NCBI GenBank assembly: GCA_003008705.1 | Contig: PDUO01000004.1 | Coordinates: forward strand, 620,001-684,000 | Source of the DNA: Pezicula radicicola | Lineage: Eukaryota > Ascomycota > Leotiomycetes > Helotiales > Dermateaceae | Length of the DNA: 64,000 nt | Direction: 5' to 3' | Shown: positions 55,503-64,000 of the stretch, piece after piece | Numbering within the stretch: position 1 is the first letter of the stretch | How the letters are laid out: each line of letters opens with the position of its first letter | The notes under the pieces: generated by a model | What the model was told of the DNA's origin: nothing | What the model saw: only the letters and a program-made list of their open reading frames with translations | Databases searched by the model: none | Made by a program: the position numbers and the translations under genes

Positions 55503-56806
55503 GAAACATGATATAGATGGAGTGGTGGGCACATATAGTATATTCCGTTTTCCGTCTAAGCTACAAGGTAGCACTCAAGCGAGGTGTTGGTGTTCACAAA
55601 AAGAGCTAGAGCTACTCAGGCTATTTGTTAAAACAGTTAACTTCTTGAGTTTTCCCGCAGTTTACCTTATTTGCTTTGCCTTTGGAAGGCAGAAGCCCTG
55701 CTAGATAATCTCATCGATTCTCGAGCGAGACATCTCTTGCAGAAATTTAGTGGGAGATGAGGTTTGGAGATATTTCGTCCCTGCTCACCACATAATCTAA
55801 GCAGGCCTCACAGTGCGGGGTTCTAAAGAGCTTCCATCCTTGTATGACTGCCTTGGAACCACTGCCACGTCTCTGGTTCCTGCCGGCCTTATCGTTAGTC
55901 TTGTTTTGCATCGTCCCCAACGCATCCAGGCTCTACCGAAATTTACCGTACGAATTGGTTTACAAGAGATCATTTCGACTTAGCTAACTTATTTGATTTG
56001 AGTAACTCACTTCCCCTAATCAAAATGATCCATTATAATCCAATTCGTACAGTACTAAACGAATTCTAAAGAGCCATACAGCTCATCCAGTACACTCACG
56101 TAAAATCGTGAATATCTAAGGAATAATTATTTTGTATAGATAGCCGTTGCTTGAGCTATCATTGGTTACCATATGGGGATTCAAGCATAGACGCGCCGAC
56201 CCGCACTGTTTGGTTCGCAGGAGGTGTCACAAAGCGCCGAGAAAGCAAGTTCCTGAGGTCGAGTGCCCGGTCGCTTATTCTGATACTCGAGCTGGAAGAG
56301 GCACAGTAGAGATGTTCGCACGTTTTCTGCTCTCGCTCAACACCATTGATATAAGCGCCCGCCCCCACAATCTTTATTCGTTGCCAGCGCGGAATAAGGC
56401 TGTCTTCTTGCCCCCAAGGCTTTATTAAAGCTTACTTCAACTTCTCTTCCATTCAAAGTCTTCGAAAGAAAGGTTTCATACAGTAGTCCCAGCCTTGGAG
56501 GTGATGTGGGTAAAGTTTCGACTATTTTGAAAATTGAATTTTTGCCAGTTCACTATTTGACGCCACGAAAACCCTCGCCGTGATCGTGCAGTCTTCTCTT
56601 AATTGTTGTTGATATACACCAAGTGAGGACTCTAGATGCTCATTCGGGAGCGTGTATTATAACAACCATGATCCACTACGTGCTACATTGCTTTTCCTTT
56701 CCTTTCCCCATAGATCATAGAGTCAGACATTGCCTTGCGAGTCATTCTTTTCGTCTCCTAACAACATACTTCACGCTTTCTCCTGGCCAGGCTGGTTCTC
56801 GCCAAC
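55503..56806. other. Intergenic stretch with a MITE
   Basis: Contains MITE copy 3 (55944-56054) and the leader of the secreted-protein gene. No gene is seen. Confidence 0.5.
55944..56054. mobile_element. MITE copy 3
   Basis: The element is 111 bp including TA at both ends. The left end reads CCGTACGAATTGGTTTACAAG. The right end on the opposite strand reads CTGTACGAATTGGATTATAAT. The core contains GATTTGAGTAACTCACTT, the other orientation of the repeat unit in copy 1. Confidence 0.88.
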
Positions 56807-57838
56807 ATGCACTTTCGTTTACTTGCCAGCTACATCGCAGCTCTTCTCTGTGCAGCACAACTCGGATCTGGCTATGCTGTTATCGTAACAGAAACCGTCG
56901 TCTACACCCATACTCAAAGCGCAAACTACAATAACACGCACCATAAGCATCACCACACCTCAATTTCTACGTTCTGGAACACTACGAAATGCTCGAATGC
57001 AACAGACACCGGTAGTAGCAACAGCAGCGATGCAAATATTCTTCAATTACCACTATCAAGCAACTCGACCACTGGTCTCAACTCCCTCATCGGCCTCATA
57101 ACATCAATACCTGATGACATAATTAACAGCACTGAGTCTGATTTCCAAGGCTTCCTTCTCGGAGCTTCAGCTTTTCTTTCCAATGCCACATCTTGTATCA
57201 CGAATACAACCGATGCAATCGAACAGGCTCTCTCCAGCGCTATTCCAGCACTACAAAGTATCACAAGTGCGGTGGGCCCCGTTGCTTCTGAAGCCGTGGG
57301 GGAAGCTACCAGCATCGGCGGTGATATAGCAAGTCTAGCCACAAGCGTCCTTCCAACCGCAAATAGCATCGCCAAATCCCTCACCTCAGAAGCAGGCAAT
57401 GGCATAGCAACCGTAACATCAGACATCGCACACGGCATCGCTAGCGACGTCCCCGCAGTCGAAAGCGCAGCATCCGGACTCCTCTCCTCCCTCTCCAGTA
57501 TCTTCCAACGCGACAAAAGCGACGATATCCTAAACGACCTCATCTCCACCATCTCTTGCATCTCCAACGTCACAACCACCACAATAGACAACAGTCCCGT
57601 CCTCAGCACAGCTCGTTGCGCACTCAAACTAGGCGAATTAGTCCTCCCTATTGCCAAATTAGCCGATGTTAAGAAATTAGTCGCTGCTGCTGGAGGAGCT
57701 GAGAAGACGGCTAAGACTTTCGAGGAGGCTACTAGTGTTGGTGCTGCTGTTACTGCTGGTGGACCGAAGATCCTGGCCCTTTTTAAGGAGGTGCTGGGGA
57801 TTAATTCGGCGGTTGAGGATTGTAAGTTTTTGTTTTGA
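56807..57838 (+). CDS. Predicted secreted, N-glycosylated Ser/Thr-rich protein
   Basis: An intronless frame of 343 residues. MHFRLLASYIAALLCAAQLG is a signal peptide, cleaved near GYAVI. The mature N-terminal 90 residues have a His-rich HHKHHH stretch and many N-glycosylation sequons (NNT, NTT, NAT, NSS, NST). The middle (about 130-230) repeats short Ala/Ser/Val/Ile helices of the SAVGPVASEAVGEATSIGG kind. Five cysteines are spread over the protein, four of them after residue 125. The C-terminus (LGELVLPIAKLADVKKLVAAAGG) is helical and amphipathic. No enzyme family or GPI-signal-like tail is obvious. It is a surface or extracellular protein of unknown role. Confidence 0.75.
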   Translation: MHFRLLASYIAALLCAAQLGSGYAVIVTETVVYTHTQSANYNNTHHKHHHTSISTFWNTTKCSNATDTGSSNSSDANILQLPLSSNSTTGLNSLIGLITSIPDDIINSTESDFQGFLLGASAFLSNATSCITNTTDAIEQALSSAIPALQSITSAVGPVASEAVGEATSIGGDIASLATSVLPTANSIAKSLTSEAGNGIATVTSDIAHGIASDVPAVESAASGLLSSLSSIFQRDKSDDILNDLISTISCISNVTTTTIDNSPVLSTARCALKLGELVLPIAKLADVKKLVAAAGGAEKTAKTFEEATSVGAAVTAGGPKILALFKEVLGINSAVEDCKFLF

Positions 57839-58098
57839 GGGAGTGAGTGAGGTGATGGAATGGGGTTGGTTGTGTCGTGATCGTTTTGGGGGGAATGTAG
57901 AAGACGAGTGGAGCGGATTTGTGGTTGTGAAGTGAAGTCTTGAAGCGAAGCGAGTGAGTTTTGATTATGGTTTATATTTTCCTCAATTACCTAACTTTAT
58001 TCATTCATTTTTACGCCATTTCCATACCACACATATCTCAATATAAATCTGAAGGGAAATTCAGGTACATTTTCGTCTCAATTCTATCTTCTCGCTTC

Positions 58099-58454
58099 TC
58101 AATTTTCTGTTCCGAAATTCAACGTACGAGTATGATGTCCTCGGCCGTCGCTTAACTCTAATGATGTCCATGCTCCGACTCCATGAAGCAACGTCTCTTG
58201 AGTAGCATTCGTGGACGATTCTTCTGCAGGCTGGGAACCTTGAAGGGGTTCTTCGGTGTATGGTTCTTGTGTGCCGATTGTGGCTCGTGTTGAGGAAGGG
58301 TTGGTATGATTATGTGGATGTGGATGGTGGGTGGCGTTGTTGGAGGACCTGTTGGGTTTGTTAGTTGGGAGGTTATTTTGTATCCTTTTCTCTCTGGGCC
58401 TTACTTCGATGTTACTTTACAGTGGATCTTCTTGGTTGATTTGGTGTTTGGCAT
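58099..58454 (-). CDS. Likely small two-exon gene, 99 residues
   Basis: Exons 58454-58405 and 58348-58099 with a 56-nt intron: GTAAGG donor, CTAAC branch, CAACAG acceptor. The first exon gives MPNTKSTKKIHCK and the second a hydrophilic Thr/His/Asn/Glu-rich protein (PHNHTNPSS, GTQEPYTEEPLQGSQP, LLHGVGAWTSLELSDG). The spliced frame has coding-like composition. No signal peptide, membrane segment or known domain is seen. A different donor, 12 nt upstream, would put the second exon in a less protein-like frame. This model rests only on splice signals and composition. It overlaps a plus-strand open frame that has no support. Confidence 0.4.
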
Positions 58455-60280
58455 CGTTGGAAGTATATGTGGTATAGATTTGACTAGGTGGGAGATGGCT
58501 CTGAGGAGGATATGTAGCGGCGGAGAACAGTTGGTAATCTTGATTTTAATTCTGTAAAGTAATAAGCAGAGATGAGAGGTGATTGGAGTTTTTTATAGAT
58601 GGCCATGGCATGCGGAGGATAAATGTGCAGGAGACAAGTGTGCAATTCTTTTGCACTTGGGTGGGTTGGGCGGAGAATGAGGCGTCGCGGTGGGATTAGC
58701 GGGAACAATCGAGTTCTCGTTCCCTGCCAATGTTGCACCCCGAGGAGCAGGGTTCCTCGTATCATCCAATTCTGCCAATCATGGTGCGAAATATGTGGCG
58801 CATCCAGATAACCTCCGCGATCTAGAGAATAGTCGCGTCCCACTCTGGGACAGTCGCGGGCCTTCCGCTTGACGCCCGAGAGAGGGTTGCATGTCACATT
58901 TTTCCGGATACTCATCAACTTCCCTGCAATGATCATGTAGGTAACTGCTTTAATTGGCGTCAAGGTATATCACCAATTATGGAAAGAATATCTCTCACAC
59001 CTACAAGAAGGACTGCATCTAGATACTCTCAAGAGAAATTTTTCAACAGAATACGCACACTAGTAACCAACATAGCTTTCAGTAAACTCTTGACGTCATA
59101 GGAAGGTATTCTACATGAACTAATAAAAAGATGCCCACTCAAAAAGCAGTCCGATAGCGTCTTTACAAACTACGACGACCTCTATCAACCATAGTATTGT
59201 CCCTAACTTGCGTGTGGGATTCCGTAGGAGCAGAGCCGAGACCTACTACAATGCTTGTATAAAAATCACGTGGTCAAAGATCTAGCTTTTGAAATTATTT
59301 CACCTTAACTCTGCCATGGTAGCGTCACCATGCTAAAGAGCTCTCATGCCTGTTGGCAATCGTCAGGAACTTCAAGGCCGTATTTCGTCAGGCTATTGAA
59401 GAACATGTAGGTTGTCTCGCTACAACAACCGAGACTCATACGTTAGATACATAATGTACTATTAACACTCCTTCCCTATTTGTGAGAGTAAACTAAACGA
59501 CGCACCTTTTCTCTCTTGTGCATCACATTCCATGACCCTAATATCGTCATTACATACACCCACACATGCAAACCCTCCAAAGAACCCGCATTCAGCAATG
59601 CTGTTCGGACATATATTCCCGCCCGGTAAACCATAATGTCGACTGAATAGTCCTCAATTCCCTCGCTAAGGCTAAAATGTGCTCTCTTTTTTTGTATCTA
59701 CCAGGTTGAGTTTTTCGGGTCGACTGTTCATACATAGTAAAAGAGGTAGGGAAAGGAGGAAGGGTATTAGAAGGGAGGGGAAATTTTACTAGAAGGAGAG
59801 GGAATAGGAAGAGGTAATAATTTACTCTTAGTGTGCTCTCAGAATTATATGTCTAGAAAGCATGGGCATATTAGTAGTACGATCAGCCTCTTGTATATTC
59901 TAAACTTTAGTGGTATTTCCGAACCTTACATTATACTTTGTACCAAATTTGAGAGTTATGATCATTAGGTAAGATTCCAACATAGATGATTGTAATTAGG
60001 CTTTGAGGTTAGTGTGTATTTACAAGCTATAAATCAGATACCGAAATTAAGTAGGCTATTTGAATCAAGTTAGTTACTCGAATATTTTCAAATACAGTTA
60101 CCTAGACTGAGTAGGTTACCCAACTGATGATTGAAGGAATTGAGACAGATAGATATTGTTTTAGCTCTTCAACAATTCTATGATTAACATTACTATCTCA
60201 TAAAACCCACTCGTTTATGCTTTTTGATTATAGCCTTCGCCCCCTTCAATCCACTATCATCATCTTTTCCCAGTGACGCT
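58455..60280. other. Gene-poor stretch, 1.8 kb
   Basis: No gene is supported. A degenerate stretch near 60020-60130 carries words like AATCAAGTTAGTTACTCGA and GTAGGTTACCCAACTGA that resemble the MITE interior, but no clear ends are found. Confidence 0.45.
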
Positions 60281-60996
60281 TTACGAAGTGGCAGGTGTAA
60301 CATTAGTAGTTGTAACACTAGCACATGTTGCTCCAGTTGTATCGACAGTCAATCTATCAACTAATTAGCATGCTGTTTCTCCTGAGAGCAAGAGCAAGAG
60401 TCGCGAGGCATGCTCTCAGAGTTGCGAGGCAGTGTTTCAACGCCACGAAAATAAAAAATATGTTACTTACTCGGCAGCACTATTATGTCCACTCTGGCAC
60501 GCAGTTCCGGAAGTCAATTGGTTGTTCACAAGGGTAACCGGTGCGAAATCAGCACCAGCGCAGTCCTGAGCGAGGAAATCGGTGCCGTTGAAACCGATGC
60601 AAGCTTGGACGGGAGCAACGAGATCAGGGCGGAAATCGGCTGTGAAAGTTCGTTGAACGAGAAGCACATTTTGACCGCCTACTGTTGTTGGGGTTACTTG
60701 GCGATCGGCTGCAGTGTTTACACAGGCTGCATCGACGATTTCGCCTGAGAGGGTGTTAGTGGTAGGTTTCTTTAACTGGTGGATTTGGACATACCATTAT
60801 TTCTGAAGGTCAAACACTCGTTGCCTGCAATACCACCGACCTCTTTCATGACGATCGTGGAGCCCGAGGCTGCAGAAGTCGCCCCTGTTGCGGCAGCTGC
60901 AGCGGCTGAGGTCTTTGAGCCCTTTTTGGCTACTGGGGTAGCGGAGACGGAGGCGTAAGTTGCGAACGACGCAAAGAGGATGGTTGAGAACTTCAT
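60281..60996 (-). CDS. Predicted small secreted protein with six cysteines
   Basis: Three exons (60996-60795, 60744-60471, 60353-60281) with introns of 50 and 117 nt give 182 residues. MKFSTILFASFATYASVSA is a signal peptide. After a low-complexity Ala/Ser/Thr stretch the folded part (about 50-180) has six Cys: NECLTF, DAACVN, QACIGF, AQDCAG, TACQSG and ATCASV. Conserved-looking blocks include QNVLLVQRTFTADFRPDL and GFNGTDFLAQDC. The frame at the second exon end would stop at a TAA, but the GTAAGTAAC donor and GCTAAT branch followed by a TAG acceptor add 24 residues (LTVDTTGATCAS). No function is known. It resembles small secreted proteins of Leotiomycetes. A hairpin lies in intron 2. Confidence 0.78.
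60382..60419 (-). repeat. Hairpin inside intron 2 of the small secreted protein gene
   Basis: CTGAGAGCA and TGCTCTCAG form a 9-bp perfect stem around a 20-nt loop. The neighbouring words TCGCGAGGCA and TTGCGAGGCA form a near-direct repeat. Confidence 0.75.
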
Positions 60997-62026
60997 TTTG
61001 AGGTCTGAGTAAAGACTGGTAGTTGGAAGGTAGCGATTGAATAGAAGAAGTCAAGGACTAGGTGAATCAAAAGTAAATGAGTGTTTTGAAGTGAAAATGA
61101 AAGCACCAGGCCTATACAAAAATGAAGTGAGTAAAGGAGAAGAAGTTATTGTAGGCGGCGGCGAAGTCATCTTTAAAGAAGCTTCTAGTCCTTCGTATAA
61201 CAGACAATGGAAGCGCTAGGACGTCGGCTGACCCTTGAGCAGATCATACAGGCTCTAATGAGGGAGAAATCATAGGATCTGAAGTGTAACGTCGATCATA
61301 GTGGATCTGACAGAAGGATGATATAATCCTCAAGAATACGATACAGCGCCTGTTTCGCATATCAGGAAATTGGAGATTGGTGATGCGCCGCCTCCGGATA
61401 TTGAGAAAATGCTTAGCGAGGATTTTCAATACGAAGAGAACTCATACCTCACAGTCGTAAATGTACGGGGTAATTAAGTAGTTAGTCTTATTCTCTGTTA
61501 ATTCTCATGGCATCATTGTAATAATATGGGATCCTAGCCCATCGCAAAAAAGAAAAAGAAGAAAAGTCGGCAATTCATCTGAAGTTTTGGGTTTCCTGGG
61601 GATGAGATGAAAGAGTCGCTTAAAGTTGTGAGGCTAGCGTGCCCGCACCCAAAGAATTATCCCTGAGACCCCACGAACTTCGGATGAATCCATGTAGCGA
61701 TCACAACCTTGAAACCCGGGTAAGAGGCTGTGATGAGACCGCTTCCAGTGTTGAGACGTCTGAACATGCTTAGCGTGTGTGCGTTCAAGGTGATTGGTGC
61801 AAATTCTCGGTCCATAGCGCATATGCATCCGAGAACTCGTATGTTCTGAAAACTTCGATACTTCGAAAGCCTGGGTCGGCTGTTCTTACTTGTAAAAGGA
61901 TTTGCCAAGATGAGCGACTTGGTTAAGCTACCTTTAATGTCAATGCCCTCCTGCTTGACAAATGTTTTAGCAGTTAGATACTGTTGGAATCAAGAGCCTC
62001 AATTTCAAAACGTACATAATTCGACA
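60997..62026. other. Intergenic stretch, 1 kb
   Basis: It holds the promoter of the secreted-protein gene. Open frames near 61634-61908 (minus) have some protein-like composition but no recognisable family. Confidence 0.45.
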
Positions 62027-62160
62027 TACAGTACGAATTGGTTATAAGAGGTAATTTGATTGGGACAAGTGAGCCAAGTGAGTTACTCAAATCCATCTTT
62101 TATGTCTGAATTGGTAGATAACTATTCAAAGTGATCTCTCATAAACCAATTCGTACGATA
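62027..62160. mobile_element. MITE copy 4
   Basis: The element is 134 bp including TA at both ends. The left end reads CAGTACGAATTGGTTATAAGA. The right end on the opposite strand reads TCGTACGAATTGGTTTATGAG, with the first bases altered. It has a longer interior with AGTGAGCCAAGTGAGTTACT and an inserted AT-rich portion. Confidence 0.85.
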
Positions 62161-62161
62161 G

Positions 62162-62205
62162 TACCGTACAACTTGCTTTACAAGAAATTTATTTGATCAG
62201 AGCTA
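62162..62205. mobile_element. MITE half-copy next to copy 4
   Basis: Starting 2 bp after copy 4, the sequence TACCGTACAACTTGCTTTAC followed by AAGAAATTTATTTGATCAG resembles one MITE end (compare 55944). No second end follows, so it is probably a truncated element. Confidence 0.65.
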
Positions 62206-64000
62206 TATTATCTCCAATCAACCGAGGTTCTCATTCATAATCAACACAATATCGGGCTGTGAATGTGCAGAGTAAGTGGGAATCATATCTGACTATGTAT
62301 AAAGATCCGCTGGAGCCTCACGTCTCTAGTCCGTCGTTGTTACCCACTGCGGCCATGCATGAATTGCTGCATAGAGCATAGACCTCTGTGTCGTAAACCA
62401 AAATAGTTTTGATGATGAATACAAGAACAAACAGAAAGAGAAACAAAAGCACGGAAGTGCATTGGTTTGTTGAAATACCTAAAGAAATATGGTGTCTATA
62501 GAAATTTGTGAAAGAGCCATGCTTTACTGGACCTTAAGAGGGGTGTAACAGGTCCGAAGCCGTAATCATGATGCTCCCAGAATCAGTCAACAGCAAACGA
62601 GCCCTTCAAGAATCTACAGCTGACTGGTTCCTCAAAATATTCTCCTTGATCGTAGACAGTTGTGTCTGCCCACAAGGAAAGCTAGCACTTCAATCTTAGC
62701 GCCTGGGATATTCACACGGTACCTTACCTCCTCCAACGTGGGTGCTAGGAGTCTGTGAAGTTGTTGCTGTAGCGCGGTGAGACGACACATAAAGACGAAG
62801 GACAAAAATTTTTCGAGATGAAGATCCAGCTTCAGTACAGCACATGCGTAGTACAGGTGGTAAACCCAGAAGAAAAGTCTGCTTCCTCATGCGCCCGCTG
62901 CTCCTAAACTTTCGAGGACGGTAAGCATGAATAGGGAGATGCCAATTGGTGGTACAAAAGCAACTCAGCTCATTCACGGAGAAGCAGCTGGCAATTGTTA
63001 ATAAGTAGCCAATGGCAATTTGAAAGCGAAGATGGGGAGCAGTGATGGGAAAACAGTCTAGCCCTACACACATGCTGCTGGTGACTAGTGCTAGAAGTGT
63101 ATGTGCCAAAACGGCAGCCTCAATTTCGTGAGCGAACTCCACCAATCTTTCTCTACCAACATCTTCCTTCCAACATCATTGTCGACGGCAATCTTCGTTT
63201 TGTTATTCTAACTGTTGCAATTGCAATCCAGTACCACTTGTCTAGGATCTTCGTTCCTGTATCTAATGCTATTGGGACGTGAAAGCTCGCTGCCGACGTC
63301 TCAAAATCCTGAGGACAATACATAATCATGTGCCAACGAGCTTCAACAAGCACGCACATTCAGCTCAACCTTCGCACCGTGGGTACCCCAAAAGATGAAA
63401 TAGCAGTCTTTGAAACAAGGCCTTAACTCGCCGTCATGGTGCAGTCATTAGGTGCTTCTGACGTAGCAACCCTTATGTTCCTACCTTCTATGGAGCACAG
63501 GCAAGTGCTCTTCTTTACCGTTCGTTGAAAGGACCTAATCCAAACGCACCAGACAACCCATGACGTTTCCTACACAGGACTCGACGCAGACCCTTAACGT
63601 ATGCAAGCACCCAAACATCGACTGTCATTCCACAAAAACTGCGACACCGACAAGAAGCACGCCAAACAAGTTGCAATAATGGAAAGACACATGCTCACCC
63701 CTAGGAGAAGCACGTTATATCTTGAAACCCTCAGCACTTAGAGCCCCTCCATACTGAATACCGACACCCCTACACCGAAGCAGCATCGCAACTGGCATCG
63801 GCACCAGACGCACAGCGGTTGTATATGCATAGCATAATGGTGCCGCGGACAAGATATCTGTGACCTCCGCCGCCTGCCACCTGCCGCCTGCTACCTGCCA
63901 CCTGCTACCTGCCACCTGCCACCTGCATTATTCCAGTGGTCTATAAGCAGAGTGGGGTTGAACGACCGTGAGAATACCACTAGGCACTGGTATTTACCCA
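62206..64000. other. Terminal gene-poor stretch
   Basis: No gene is supported. The minus-strand open frame at 63145-62696 is not recognisable. The 7-bp tandem repeat is listed separately. Confidence 0.45.
63872..63926. repeat. 7-bp tandem repeat, about eight units
   Basis: The unit is RCCTGCY (for example ACCTGCC and GCCTGCT) repeated nearly eight times over 55 bp with small variations. Confidence 0.9.

Noticed and set aside
61634..61908. Two overlapping minus-strand open frames, one with protein-like stretches such as LITASYPGFKVVIATW
   Set aside because: No family is recognised. A GTAAGA donor and a TTTCAG acceptor would join the first codons to the less protein-like frame, so the evidence conflicts.
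63872..63926. Telomere or subtelomere signal at the right edge
   Set aside because: The repeat unit is not TTAGGG-like, and the window simply ends in ordinary sequence.

Overview
The window is a 64 kb piece of a filamentous ascomycete nuclear genome (Pezizomycotina). A Helotiales or other Leotiomycetes origin is my best guess. The evidence is compact genes with short GT-AG introns (mostly 46-125 nt) carrying CTAAC/CTGAC branch sites close to the acceptor, one to seven exons per gene, and fungus-specific proteins such as Iec3, Nop13, mL58, a BUD2-type RasGAP and a Zn2Cys6 regulator. I recognise no rRNA, tRNA, CRISPR array or prokaryotic operon. All exon boundaries were assigned by eye from splice signals, reading-frame phase and remembered family sequence, and none has been tested.

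Layout. 0.6-6.6 kb: a small DUF6914-like protein, an AT-rich zone with a MITE and a tandem repeat, then a divergent pair (steroid 5-alpha-reductase family protein, minus; POF1/NMNAT-like nucleotidyltransferase, plus). 9.2-16.8 kb: a C2H2 zinc-finger protein, mitochondrial NADP isocitrate dehydrogenase, and a divergent pair of nuclear genes (INO80 subunit Iec3, minus; nucleolar Nop13, plus). 17-24 kb is gene-poor: a decayed frame, a 96-aa orphan with a relative near 51 kb, a perfect hairpin, a small secreted protein and a MITE. 24-39 kb is a housekeeping block: cyclophilin 40, D-aminoacyl-tRNA deacylase, CCR4-NOT subunit Not3/5, a large BUD2-like RasGAP, a disordered protein and mitochondrial ribosomal protein mL58. 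39-42 kb is AT-rich with a duplicated 100-bp element.

From 42 to 54 kb the content looks accessory. There is a membrane-anchored DUF3445 protein (family of heme-dependent oxidative N-demethylases), a Zn2Cys6 regulator, a zinc NADP(H)-type alcohol dehydrogenase 230 bp behind it, and an MFS sugar transporter whose frame is broken. The first three lie in the same direction and could form a small catabolic cluster (inference). From 54 to 61 kb there are a nuclear-looking disordered protein, a glycosylated secreted protein, a likely 99-aa two-exon gene and a Cys-containing small secreted protein. The last 3 kb hold MITE copies and a 7-bp tandem repeat but no gene I can support.

The clearest non-genic structure is a family of TA-flanked MITEs about 95-135 bp long, with terminal inverted repeats built on CYGTACGAATTGGTTTATAAGAG. 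There are four full copies and at least one partial copy, all in gene-poor stretches. No gene system here is plainly undescribed. The best leads are the DUF3445/regulator/dehydrogenase group, the orphan paralogue pair near 17.9 and 51.0 kb, the MITE family, the 15-bp hairpin at 18.6 kb, and two long introns that each contain a hairpin.
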